From positions 1 through 24,582 of the forward strand of contig CAKPCG010000024.1 in assembly GCA_934141475.1 (NCBI GenBank): a DNA stretch of 24,582 nt. The letters are read 5' to 3'. Under the pieces are notes generated by a model, which was not told the origin of the DNA, did no database searches, and was given only the letters and a program-made list of their open reading frames with translations. How positions within the stretch are numbered: the first letter of the stretch is position 1; each line of letters begins with the position of its first letter. This DNA comes from an uncultured Clostridia bacterium (lineage in GTDB: Bacteria > Bacillota > Clostridia > TANB77 > CAG-508). Positions 9,901 to 17,296 of the stretch are shown here, one piece after another. The translations under genes were made by a program, and so were the position numbers.

Positions 9901-9974
9901 ATTCACAAGTATTAAACTGGAATTATGTTGGTAAATTTATAAATGCTTCAATGAGAATGCTAGAAAACAATTAA
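6936..9974 (+). CDS. Secreted M14 zinc peptidase with five ricin-type lectin domains
   Basis: This 1012-residue exported protein starts at the ATG nine bases after AAAGGA; an in-frame ATG 18 bases upstream would precede that site. Residues 1-27 are a signal peptide ending near AVNA. Five ricin B-type (beta-trefoil) domains follow, at about 33-175, 183-325, 334-475, 484-625 and 630-765. Each starts with a GxYxI strand and contains the F/LDI...G..NGA.xQxW pattern and Q-x-W-like motifs. Residues about 768-1012 are a metallocarboxypeptidase domain. It has zinc ligands His808 and Glu811 (HGFE), LNPDG, the substrate-binding Asn-Arg of GIDLNRCW at 884-885, zinc ligand His932 (DTHG) and a catalytic Glu at 982 (LLELP). 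M14 enzymes of this layout can cut peptidoglycan stem peptides. The lectin domains probably anchor it to surface sugars. It forms a pair with the next gene. Confidence 0.88.
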   Translation: MKKFLVISLISVFILTVFSNFSIAVNANNPIEDGTYEITSTINSNIAFDITDGSYNDGAPIQLWQNYHVTQQKFIIKSNNNGYYTIKSAKTGKYLSVENENPSWGNKIVQKTANGKTSQEWAIKRKSNNTYNIVSRCGNLDIDVPNWNCNNGVKLQLWGNNESATSQRFILNKVEDENSKNLGEGTYQIVSSINRNISFDIESGSLQNGAKLQLWDNVYAEQQKFVLEYVDEGYYRIKSKYSGKYLTIENNNTSWGRKIVQQDKNNLDTQKWKFKKASDGSYNIVSKIDGIHIDIPNWNCNNGVKLQIWGANESATAQRFYLIKETEETGTKTVDNGYYKILTKLNTSRSFDIDCGSFANGAMAQLWQDYNKLQQKFKIEYVDNGYYKIISANSKKALTVSNRNTRRGTLIVQQDDSNLDTQLWIIKNGNNGTHRFISKIGNMALMVNSGNDGEKLILGPKDESINNEFILVKENIEENAVTSIQDGYYNITLNSGKTLEIQGAGLGENANAQIWEKSAVQHHKFHITRVPGTNYYKISAVHSAKYLQVENSSIYDGANVTQGYNNNQSNQYWYIIDSGNGYYSFVSKLNGLYLKTSNRNSNGSNIFVGYNNNSYDSKFRLINVNIVEKGPFEIQTKLDSNKVLDIDRGSTYDNANVQIWIPQNTNQERFTFEAITNDTFLIKNVNSGKVLTLTNNGNVVQYQNYQSINQKWKVIERGDNCYSFKNLQNGYCLDLDNARTDNGTNVKTWWDNGNDAQKFRLVTGYRKFYEYGIYGTSGKKQANQGGYDLEYYKIGQGRKKFFAAFSIHGFEDSYSYDGQELTYMANEFKKYLVNNISEKIVNEWTIYILPTLNPDGQRDGWSNDGPGRTSLYSYAPNNHGIDLNRCWSVGFEPKYNSRNYTGGSPFLAPEATQLRDFILNNRGSQNIVIDTHGWLNETIGDSGIGSFYRNEFGISKHIATYGKGYFINWARSIANTRSMLLELPEVSSHSQVLNWNYVGKFINASMRMLENN

Positions 9975-10010
9975 CTAAAATTTTTCAATATATAGAAAAA
10001 GGTGATAAAA

Positions 10011-13000
10011 ATGAAAAATAAATTAAAAAGACTAGTAAGTTTAATTATTACAATATCAATTTTTATGAATTATAATTTTTCTATAGTTATGGCTGTATCT
10101 AATGAGGTAAGCTCTAAAAATAAAGATACAGCCTCGGCTGTAGATAAAAATACTACAAATAACAGTACAAATGATAATAAAAATATAGGCGATAACGAAA
10201 ATGCAGGAAATAGTGAAAATATAATTAATAATGAAAATACAAGCGATAATAAAAATACAAATACAAGTGAAAATGCAACTCAAAACGAAAATACAACCAA
10301 AAGCGAAAATACAACCAAAAGCGAAAATACAACCAAAAGTGAAAGTACAAACCAAAATGAAGCTAATAATGCAAAAAATGAAGATAACACAAATATAAAA
10401 GAAACACAAAAAAATATAGAAAATAATTTAAGCACAAATGGATTAGAAGAAAGCAATATCCAAGTATTTAGCCAAGTTCTAAATAATGGTATATATAAAA
10501 TACAATCTATTTTAAATTATTCGCCTTCATTTGATATAACAAATGGATCATTTAGAGATAATAGTGAAATACAATTATGGGACTATGTAGATGCAGAACA
10601 ACAAAAATTTCAATTTACAGCAGATAAAAATGGCTATTATGAAATAAAATCTGCATATACAGATAAAGTACTTGCTGTACAAAATTTTAATGTAACAAAT
10701 GGAACAAAAATCATTCAAAAAACAAAACAAGGAACAGATGACGAAAAATGGATAATTCGTTATGAAGGCAATGGACAGTATAGTATAAGTTCTAAAATAA
10801 ATAATTTATGTATAGATGTTCCAGATTATAATGCAGTAAATGGACAAAAATTGCAAATGCACTATTCAAATAATCAACCTGCACAAAGGTTTAGAATTAC
10901 CTCAGAAATATCAGAAACTATGCCAATAAAAGAGGGAGAATATAATATAAATGCAGTTTATGATAACAATCAATCTTTAGATATAACAGATGGCTCAAAA
11001 GAAAATGGAGCTAAAATACAAACATGGTCATATATAGGAGCTTTTCAGCAAACATTTACTGTACAAAAAGCAGATAATGAATTTTACAAAATAGTATCTT
11101 CATATTCTGGAAAAGCTTTAACTATAGAAAATAGTCAAGAGAAAAATGTTATACAACAAGATTATGTAGGTAGTGATAATCAAAAATGGAAAATTAAAAC
11201 TAAAACAAGTGGAAAATTTTTAATTATTTCCAAAACAGGAGAATATGCCTTAGAACTACAAGGCAGTGGTGATGGAACAAAAATAAAAGCTAAAATGGTT
11301 ACAGGATATGCAAATCAAACATTTTCATTTTCTAAAAGACGTAGTGTAACTCCTAAAAAAACTATAACAGAAGGCTTTTATAAAATAGAAAGTACATTAA
11401 ATTATAAACCAGCATTTGATATAACAGATGGCTCAAAAAATGATGGAGCAAAAATTCAATTATGGGATTATGTTAATGCTGATCAACAAAAATTTATATT
11501 TACATGTGATAAAGATGGCTATTATACAATAAAATCATTATATACAGGAAAAGTATTAGCATTAGAAAATAATAGAGCATACAATTTATTAGCAATTATT
11601 CAAAAAACAGAACAGGGAACAGATGACGAAAAATGGATTATTAATGACGAAGGAAATGGAAATTATAGCATAAATTCAAAACTTAATAATTTATGTATAG
11701 AAATTCCAAATGGAAATTCTGTAAATGGTCAAAAACTACAAATGTATGAGTGGACAAATTCTCAAAAACAAAAATTTACAATTAAAGCTGTAGAAAATGT
11801 AAGAAGAATAGAAGATGGCGTTTATAGAATAAGCATGTTTGGAAATGAAAGTTTATCTTTTGATGTAGATTATGGAAAAAGAGAAAATTGTGCAAATGTA
11901 CAGCTATGGGATTGGGCAGGAGAAAAAAGTTACCAACAACAATTTAAATTTGTATATGATAGTAATGCAGGAGCTTATACAATATATAATATAAACAGTG
12001 GTAAAGTTTTAGATGTACCAGGAGCAAGCTTAGCTGTAGGAACAAATCTATGGCAATATGAGCCAAATGGATTAGATGCACAAAAATGGATTATAATACA
12101 AAATATAGATGGAAGTTATAGTATAAAATCTAAATTAAATGGATTATACATGGACATACAAAATAATAATATTGCAAATGGTGGAAATGTTCAATTATAC
12201 ACATCAAATGGGTCAAATGCTCAAAAATTTAACTTAATAAAACAAAATGATGTATCTATAAGATTTATTCCTGATGGAATGTATAGAATTGCATTAAAAT
12301 ATAATAATTCAAGAGGATTTGATATAACAGATGGCTCTAAACAAAATGGAGCAAAAATTCAATTATGGGACTATGTAAATGCTTCTCAAGAAGAATTTAA
12401 CATATATTATGAGGATGGATATTATTACATACAATCTATATATTCTGAAAAAGTAATTCAAGCAAAAAATTTACATGAGGCAATAGTACAAGAAGAAAAA
12501 GATACTAACAATGATGCACAAAAATGGAGTTTTTGTTTAAATAATAATGCTTATAATATTGTTTCTAAAAAAACAGGTTTATGTATAGATGTTACAGATG
12601 CAAAATACGAAAATGGAAACAAATTACAGACACATTATGCTAATGGAAACATGGCACAATTATTTGAATTTAAAGAAATTGGAATAAATATAAATGAAAG
12701 CAAATATCCAGGAATAAAAGACCAAATTGCAAAATTAAAAAGTCAACATCCAAATTGGCAATTTGAAATATTATATACATCATTAGATTTTAACACAGCT
12801 GTAAAATCAGAATATGAGTATGAAAATAAAAAAGGAAATTTAGTATATACACCTACATATAAATGTGATTGGATAGCACAAAAGCCTTATGTTAGTGGAA
12901 ACTGGGCTTCTGCATCTTATAATGCAATAGCATATTTTATGGATGTAAGAAACTTTTTAAATGATGTAGATGTATTCCAATTTGTAGATTTAGGAAGCTA

Positions 13001-14027
13001 TAGTGCAAGTGGTGCAACTTTAGAGTCTATAAGATATCAAGTAAAAGATACATTTTTACAAGGATATGAAGAAGATGTAAAAAATGCTTGTGAAAATACA
13101 AACATAAATCCATATTACATAATTGCAAGACTTTTCCAAGAACAAAACAAGAATGGCTCAGGAACTATAAATATGGATGGAGGAGATGGAAAAAAATACT
13201 TTAATCCATTTAATATAGGAGCAGAAGTAGGAAATGATATCCAAACAGCACTAGTTAGGGCCAAAAGAGAAGGCTGGGATAGCATGCAAAAAGGACTTGA
13301 AGGTGGAATAAAAATAATTAAAAAAAGATATATTGATGTAGAACAAAATACTCTATATTTAAATAAATTTGACGTAAATCCTGCAAGTGGAGGAGGATTT
13401 TATAATAACCAATATATGCAAAATGTATCTGCAGCATATAGTGAAGCAAGAGTATTTAGAGGAGCATATGTAGATACAGGAACACTTGAAAATAATATTA
13501 AATTTATAATACCTGTATATGAAAATATGCCAAAAACTATAAGCCAAAGCCCAACAGGACAAGGTGAAAATCCACTACCTACAAACAAAGGACCAATTAA
13601 TGTAAAAGTAACTACAACCACTATGGGATTAGCTCTAAGAGATGGAAGTTCTACAACAGGAACAAAGGTTATAGAAAGATTACCTCAAGGAACAATTTTA
13701 CTTTCTGTAGAAAGACTACAAAATGGATGGCATAAAGTTGTAGCACCATCAGGAAATAAAGGATATTGTTCTGATACATATTTAACACAAGTAGAAGACC
13801 AAACAAATTGCAATGATAGTGTTTATGTAAAAACAAGTGACGGAAAAGGCGTAAACATGAGAATAGGGCCAGGAACAGAATATAGCATAACAAGAACAGT
13901 ATCAGATGGAACAAAATTAACACGTATTTTAACAGGAAAATATTATTACAATTATTGGTGGGATGAAGTAGTATTAAGTGATGGAACAAAAGGATTTATA
14001 GTAAGCAATTATTTAAAAAGTAATTAG
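10011..14027 (+). CDS. Secreted N-acetylglucosaminidase autolysin with ricin and SH3 domains
   Basis: This 1338-residue exported protein starts at the ATG seven bases after AAAAGGTG; a GTG nine bases earlier overlaps that site. A signal peptide covers about the first 30 residues. Residues about 36-135 are a low-complexity Asn/Glu/Thr/Lys linker with ENTTKS repeats. Five ricin-type domains follow, at about 159-300, 307-442, 453-595, 601-743 and 752-890, and several share FDITDGSK and QLWDYVNA. Residues about 897-1173 are a glucosaminidase of the LytD/LytG-related clostridial type: HPNWQFEILYTSLDFN, SYNAIAYFMDVRNFL, probable catalytic Glu1044 in RLFQEQ, and QYMQNVSAAYSEA. Two bacterial SH3 domains (about 1197-1260 and 1272-1338) end it. 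It should cut the glycan strand of peptidoglycan, complementing the M14 peptidase encoded 36 bases upstream. A terminator follows. Confidence 0.9.
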   Translation: MKNKLKRLVSLIITISIFMNYNFSIVMAVSNEVSSKNKDTASAVDKNTTNNSTNDNKNIGDNENAGNSENIINNENTSDNKNTNTSENATQNENTTKSENTTKSENTTKSESTNQNEANNAKNEDNTNIKETQKNIENNLSTNGLEESNIQVFSQVLNNGIYKIQSILNYSPSFDITNGSFRDNSEIQLWDYVDAEQQKFQFTADKNGYYEIKSAYTDKVLAVQNFNVTNGTKIIQKTKQGTDDEKWIIRYEGNGQYSISSKINNLCIDVPDYNAVNGQKLQMHYSNNQPAQRFRITSEISETMPIKEGEYNINAVYDNNQSLDITDGSKENGAKIQTWSYIGAFQQTFTVQKADNEFYKIVSSYSGKALTIENSQEKNVIQQDYVGSDNQKWKIKTKTSGKFLIISKTGEYALELQGSGDGTKIKAKMVTGYANQTFSFSKRRSVTPKKTITEGFYKIESTLNYKPAFDITDGSKNDGAKIQLWDYVNADQQKFIFTCDKDGYYTIKSLYTGKVLALENNRAYNLLAIIQKTEQGTDDEKWIINDEGNGNYSINSKLNNLCIEIPNGNSVNGQKLQMYEWTNSQKQKFTIKAVENVRRIEDGVYRISMFGNESLSFDVDYGKRENCANVQLWDWAGEKSYQQQFKFVYDSNAGAYTIYNINSGKVLDVPGASLAVGTNLWQYEPNGLDAQKWIIIQNIDGSYSIKSKLNGLYMDIQNNNIANGGNVQLYTSNGSNAQKFNLIKQNDVSIRFIPDGMYRIALKYNNSRGFDITDGSKQNGAKIQLWDYVNASQEEFNIYYEDGYYYIQSIYSEKVIQAKNLHEAIVQEEKDTNNDAQKWSFCLNNNAYNIVSKKTGLCIDVTDAKYENGNKLQTHYANGNMAQLFEFKEIGININESKYPGIKDQIAKLKSQHPNWQFEILYTSLDFNTAVKSEYEYENKKGNLVYTPTYKCDWIAQKPYVSGNWASASYNAIAYFMDVRNFLNDVDVFQFVDLGSYSASGATLESIRYQVKDTFLQGYEEDVKNACENTNINPYYIIARLFQEQNKNGSGTINMDGGDGKKYFNPFNIGAEVGNDIQTALVRAKREGWDSMQKGLEGGIKIIKKRYIDVEQNTLYLNKFDVNPASGGGFYNNQYMQNVSAAYSEARVFRGAYVDTGTLENNIKFIIPVYENMPKTISQSPTGQGENPLPTNKGPINVKVTTTTMGLALRDGSSTTGTKVIERLPQGTILLSVERLQNGWHKVVAPSGNKGYCSDTYLTQVEDQTNCNDSVYVKTSDGKGVNMRIGPGTEYSITRTVSDGTKLTRILTGKYYYNYWWDEVVLSDGTKGFIVSNYLKSN
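10287..10358 (+). repeat. 18-base tandem repeat coding ENTTKS in the autolysin linker
   Basis: The unit GAAAATACAACCAAAAGC occurs in near-perfect tandem three times, with a fourth degenerate copy, all in frame. Related GAAAAT-AC units extend upstream to about 10190. In-frame units of this kind can expand or contract by slippage without breaking the gene. Confidence 0.85.
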
Positions 14028-14028
14028 A

Positions 14029-14080
14029 AAATACCTTGTAAGCTAGCAACTATTGGTGCAGTTTACAAGGTATTTAATAT
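14029..14080 (+). terminator. Hairpin after the autolysin gene, probable terminator
   Basis: AAATACCTTGTAA pairs perfectly with TTACAAGGTATTT across a 21-base loop, starting two bases after the stop codon. The T-run after it is short (TATTTAATAT), so termination may be partial. The long loop could form further pairs (GCA with TGC). Confidence 0.6.
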
Positions 14081-14144
14081 ACAGCCTTTATTACAATATT
14101 TTTAATCAAATTTTGTGCCATACGAGAAAGGAATGTTGATAAAA

Positions 14145-14474
14145 ATGAAAAAATGTTTAAATATAATAATTCTTACAATTTTTACATTAATAATATCTGT
14201 AAATAATTATACATATGGAACAGAGAGGTTTGTTGATATACCTGTTCCTGACAATAGTACGGGATTTGCAGATTCTACTTTATCAGAAAAAGAAAAACAA
14301 ATAAAAGAATATGAAGAAAAGCAAAAAAATAATAACAATGAATATAGTGAAAATGTAGAAAATAATACAGATTTAAAACAAAATAATGACATTAATAAAA
14401 ATACAAAAAATAAAATAATAGCTGTAGGAATTGTTATAATTATTGCCATAATTGCAGTATTATTTTTAGGATGA
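14145..14474 (+). CDS. Small exported protein with C-terminal membrane anchor, function unknown
   Basis: This 109-residue protein is not recognised. The likely start is the ATG 12 bases after GAGAAAGGA; an ATG at 14133 directly abuts that site and a TTG sits between, so the start is uncertain by four codons. The first 25 residues are a signal peptide or anchor (KKCLNIIILTIFTLIISV). The middle is a short FVDIPVPDNSTGF segment, then a highly charged Lys/Glu/Asn stretch resembling the low-complexity linker of the autolysin upstream. The end is a basic KNK followed by about 18 hydrophobic residues. It would span the wall-facing side between two anchors, or be held by the C-terminal helix after signal cleavage. 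It sits between the autolysin terminator and the ter promoter, with host-like composition. Confidence 0.65.
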   Translation: MKKCLNIIILTIFTLIISVNNYTYGTERFVDIPVPDNSTGFADSTLSEKEKQIKEYEEKQKNNNNEYSENVENNTDLKQNNDINKNTKNKIIAVGIVIIIAIIAVLFLG

Positions 14475-14531
14475 AAAATGAGTAATTGCATAAAAAAATT
14501 GTCACTCATTGTTAAAAATGTCTTGAAAAAG

Positions 14532-14560
14532 TTGACATAAATATTGAAAAATGATATAAT
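14532..14560 (+). promoter_or_regulatory. Consensus sigma-A promoter for terD-telA
   Basis: TTGACA and TATAAT, both perfect, are separated by exactly 17 bases and preceded by TG of GTTGACATAA and ATGA of ATGATATAAT. A TTGTACAA palindrome lies six to thirteen bases after the -10 box, around the expected transcription start. The leader to the terD start is about 86 bases and contains two Shine-Dalgarno-like motifs (AAAGGAG near 14593, AAGGAGG near 14633); only the second serves terD. The 5' part of the 178-base gap shows only a weak 7-bp inverted repeat. Confidence 0.9.
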
Positions 14561-14652
14561 TTCCATTGTACAAAAAGCAATAAAAAAGCAAGAAAGGAGT
14601 AAAAGCATTTAACTTAAAAACATTTTTCTAAAAAGGAGGAAAAATAGCGTAA

Positions 14653-15204
14653 ATGCCAGTGGTAAAGCTAAAACCAGGAACAAGAGCTAGTTTGAGTTCT
14701 ATTTGTAACAAAATAGATATTGGAATTGGTTTAAAATCCGAAAAATTCCATATTTTAGCATTTGTTGATATTGCAGCTGTTATAAAAACTGTAAAAGCAA
14801 ACGAAGCTGTATGGTATGGAGAGCCTCGAACAGAAGAAGGTTACATCTATGATGATACTAAAAACTGTAATGGTACATCATGGGGAGATGATGACTTAAG
14901 AATAGTCATTAATTTCGATAAAATTACAAATGATGTCGAAAGAATCTTTGTTGTAACTAATTTCTTTTCAGGGGCTAAAGAAAACTTCGGAATGGTGGAA
15001 AGTGGGTATATTAAAGTATATAACCACGAAACCAAAGAATGTCTTTATGAATATGACAATATTGATTGGAGTATGCATAAAGGCAAAAAAGGATTAATTT
15101 GGTGTGAAATATATCCACATAAAGGTGAATGGAAATTAAAATGTGTGGATACATCAATTGATTCTGATAACTTAGGTGAAATTGTAAAAAAGGTATCAAT
15201 GTAA
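14653..15204 (+). CDS. TerD-family stress protein, divergent
   Basis: This 183-residue protein belongs to the TerD (tellurium/stress resistance) family. It has WGDDDLRIVINFDKI at about 77-91, IFVVTNFFSGAKENFGMVESGYIKV at about 98-122, and the C-terminal IYPHKGEWKLKCV where classical members read GELYRHNGEWKF. TerD proteins bind calcium through acidic loops and work with TelA and membrane partners in stress, phage or tellurite tolerance. Here the N-terminal half is unusual. The classical DLDAS strand is replaced by HILAFVDIAAV, keeping one Asp (residue 39), so one calcium site may be altered. AAGGAGG lies 13 bases before the ATG, a rather long spacing. TelA follows after 28 bases under the same promoter. 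Only one TerD paralog is present, where many operons carry several. Confidence 0.85.
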   Translation: MPVVKLKPGTRASLSSICNKIDIGIGLKSEKFHILAFVDIAAVIKTVKANEAVWYGEPRTEEGYIYDDTKNCNGTSWGDDDLRIVINFDKITNDVERIFVVTNFFSGAKENFGMVESGYIKVYNHETKECLYEYDNIDWSMHKGKKGLIWCEIYPHKGEWKLKCVDTSIDSDNLGEIVKKVSM

Positions 15205-15232
15205 AAATTAATTATTCTAGGAGGATAAATTT

Positions 15233-16369
15233 ATGAGCATGAGTACAGAAAAAACTATTAGTGGAACAACAGAAATGAGAAATGAAACAGCTACAGTAAA
15301 TGAGGCTACTCAGCAACCAGCCCAGTTATTAGAATTACCGAAGGATTATGGTGAAAGAATGCCGGCAGAAGTACGTAGCCAGGTAGAACACTTGGTGTCA
15401 AGTATTGATGTAACAAACCGGGATTTTGTAACCTGCTATGGTGCAGAAGAGCAGACATCACTTGGACGCTTTGCAGATACAATGCTTTCTGGCAAAGGAT
15501 CAACCGAAATTGGTGAGACAGGAACATTGTTAAATGATGCAATGAACCAGATTAAAAACTATGATGGCGGAGTAAATAGCGGAGATGAAAAACCTAGCTT
15601 TTTCGGAAAAATCTTTGGAAATCCACAGAAAAAAATCGAAAAGATCAGGGACAGCTACCGCTCAGTAGACCAGAAGATTGAAATTATTGTTTCAGAGCTG
15701 GCCAGCAAAAAGGTTGCAATTTCCAAAGTATATGATGATTTTGATGATCTGTTTGATTCTAACAAACAGACATATATGTATCTTACAACAATCATCTATG
15801 CAGGAGAGCAGGCATTAAGCAAAGCAGAAGAAAAGTTAAAAGAAATGCAGAAAGATACCTCAGCAGATCCACAGGACATCAGAGACTATGCAGATGACCT
15901 CAACCGCTTTAGTAAGAGACTTTACGATTTAAAGATGACTAGAGCTGTTGCAATCAGCTTAGCTCCTCAGATTAGAAGTGTCCAGAAGAGCGCACAGCAG
16001 GTAGAAGATAGCATTAATACCGCTATTAATATTTCTATTCCTATGTGGAAAACACAGATGGCAATTGCACTTGGAATGCAGACTGTAAAAACTGGTCTTG
16101 ATGCAGCTAACCAGGTTACAGATGTAACAAACCAGATGTTTTTAGCTGTTTCTCAGGCTGGTAAAGATTTAGCAGTTGAGTCCGCAAAGGCAAGCCAGAG
16201 AGGAGTAATCGACATTGACACAGTAAGAAAGGTAAACCAGAATCTGATAGATTCTCTTACAGAGTCAACTAGAATTACTCAGGAGGAAATTAAAATCAGA
16301 AAGGAAAACGAACAGGAGTTAAAGAGCTTAGAAACTAACCTTTCTAATGCAATTAAACAGATTAATTAA
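15233..16369 (+). CDS. TelA-family toxic anion resistance protein
   Basis: This 378-residue cytoplasmic protein matches the TelA/KlaA family in length and layout. It has a short variable N-terminus, GKIFGNPQKKIEKIRDSYRS near 130, then long helical and probably coiled-coil segments. The C-terminus carries the family hallmarks ISIPMWKTQMAIALGMQTVK, VTDVTNQMF and a final helix. TelA proteins occur with TerD in stress operons and are thought to act at the membrane; their biochemistry is not settled. AGGAGG lies eight bases before the ATG. Base use is distinct: of its 26 glutamine codons I count 25 CAG and one CAA, while genes outside this island are nearly all CAA. This points to transfer from a less AT-rich relative. 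A strong terminator follows. Confidence 0.93.
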   Translation: MSMSTEKTISGTTEMRNETATVNEATQQPAQLLELPKDYGERMPAEVRSQVEHLVSSIDVTNRDFVTCYGAEEQTSLGRFADTMLSGKGSTEIGETGTLLNDAMNQIKNYDGGVNSGDEKPSFFGKIFGNPQKKIEKIRDSYRSVDQKIEIIVSELASKKVAISKVYDDFDDLFDSNKQTYMYLTTIIYAGEQALSKAEEKLKEMQKDTSADPQDIRDYADDLNRFSKRLYDLKMTRAVAISLAPQIRSVQKSAQQVEDSINTAINISIPMWKTQMAIALGMQTVKTGLDAANQVTDVTNQMFLAVSQAGKDLAVESAKASQRGVIDIDTVRKVNQNLIDSLTESTRITQEEIKIRKENEQELKSLETNLSNAIKQIN

Positions 16370-16384
16370 ATCTGAAGCAAAATT

Positions 16385-16430
16385 AAAAACCAAAAACAGC
16401 CCCTTTTTATAGGGGCTATTTTTGGTTTTT
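16385..16430. terminator. Bidirectional intrinsic terminator between convergent telA and HAD genes
   Basis: AAAAACCAAAAACAGCCCCT pairs with AGGGGCTATTTTTGGTTTTT around a TTTTAT-type loop, with a single C/A mismatch. A-rich and T-rich flanks give a U-tract in both directions, so it can end both the plus-strand telA transcript and the minus-strand HAD transcript. Confidence 0.92.
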
Positions 16431-16446
16431 ATGGTATTAACGATTG

Positions 16447-17211
16447 TTAGCAGTATTCATGTTTAGAGTTTAACTCTATTACATAGTCAAGTATTTTATC
16501 TGCAGTATAAATACCGTGACCTTTTTTTATGAATTTTTGTCGATCTGAAATACTGCAATCAAGTGGGACAATACCAAAATCAGAGTATTCCAGCATTGAA
16601 ATATCCATTTCACTGTCTCCTGCAGAAACGACAGTATGATGTTTATTTAACAACTTTTTATGGATATACTCCAAGGCATTTCCCTTAGTAATTTCCGCTG
16701 GAAAAGCGTATAACTTATAACCAGTTGCAGAAATTGTCCATTTTTTTGTATCTAAAATTTTTTCTAAATATTCTTTGCTCCTTTTGGCATCTGAAACCTT
16801 AGCAAATAAGAATTTACCATCAACAACTTTCGGATCTGAAATAAGTGTTGGCATTGGGTAAAAAGCCTCAAGAGTTTTGGAAAAATCGTAATTCTCAAGA
16901 ATCTTATTAATATGCTCGCTCCATTCCTGAATAACAATTCCTTTTCTAAGAATAGTTCCGCCATTATCAATAATTACAAATTCTGTTTCTGGTAAGAACT
17001 CAATTCTTTTAAACTGTGAAAAAGATCTTGTAGTTGCAGGCACCAAGAAGACATTTTCAGAGACAAACGTCAGTTTATTTAAAGCTGATAAGGTCATATA
17101 AGAAATTTTTTGCCCCTTGTAATATTCTACACAACAAACATTAGGCTCATCTGCTGCTAATTTACGGTGTGAAAAAACTATGGTGTTGTCTAAATCTGTT
17201 GCAAAAATCAT
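16447..17211 (-). CDS. HAD-family phosphatase of the Ter metabolite module
   Basis: This 254-residue haloacid-dehalogenase superfamily protein is of the Cof/sucrose-phosphatase-like class. Motif I is DLDNT with Asp6 (nucleophile) and Asp8. Motif II is the Thr of VPATTRS near 60. A Lys for motif III lies in the KGNALEYI region. Motif IV is GDSEMD at 198-203. The cap sits between motifs II and III. AAGGAGG ends eight bases before the ATG. It is last in a three-gene minus operon with two phosphoribosyltransferase-like genes, after an 85-base gap with no terminator. In the Ter systems described by Anantharaman and colleagues, such a HAD enzyme is predicted to dephosphorylate a nucleotide-like intermediate. 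The substrate here is inferred from this context only. Confidence 0.85.
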   Translation of the reverse strand: MIFATDLDNTIVFSHRKLAADEPNVCCVEYYKGQKISYMTLSALNKLTFVSENVFLVPATTRSFSQFKRIEFLPETEFVIIDNGGTILRKGIVIQEWSEHINKILENYDFSKTLEAFYPMPTLISDPKVVDGKFLFAKVSDAKRSKEYLEKILDTKKWTISATGYKLYAFPAEITKGNALEYIHKKLLNKHHTVVSAGDSEMDISMLEYSDFGIVPLDCSISDRQKFIKKGHGIYTADKILDYVIELNSKHEYC

Positions 17212-17296
17212 TTTGTGTTCCTCCTTATGTTGAAAGTTATATAGTATTTAAGTTGTTTACAGAGCTTTAATGCTGTAGTTTTTATAGGTATAGTTA

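Noticed and set aside
10056..10409. Minus-strand 117-codon open frame rich in Cys, Ile and Phe
   Set aside because: It is the antisense shadow of the repetitive autolysin linker; repeats keep the frame open and there is no ribosome site.
14477..14510. Inverted repeat AATGAGT/ACTCATT after the small protein gene
   Set aside because: Only seven pairs with a 20-base loop and no T-run; too weak to call a terminator.
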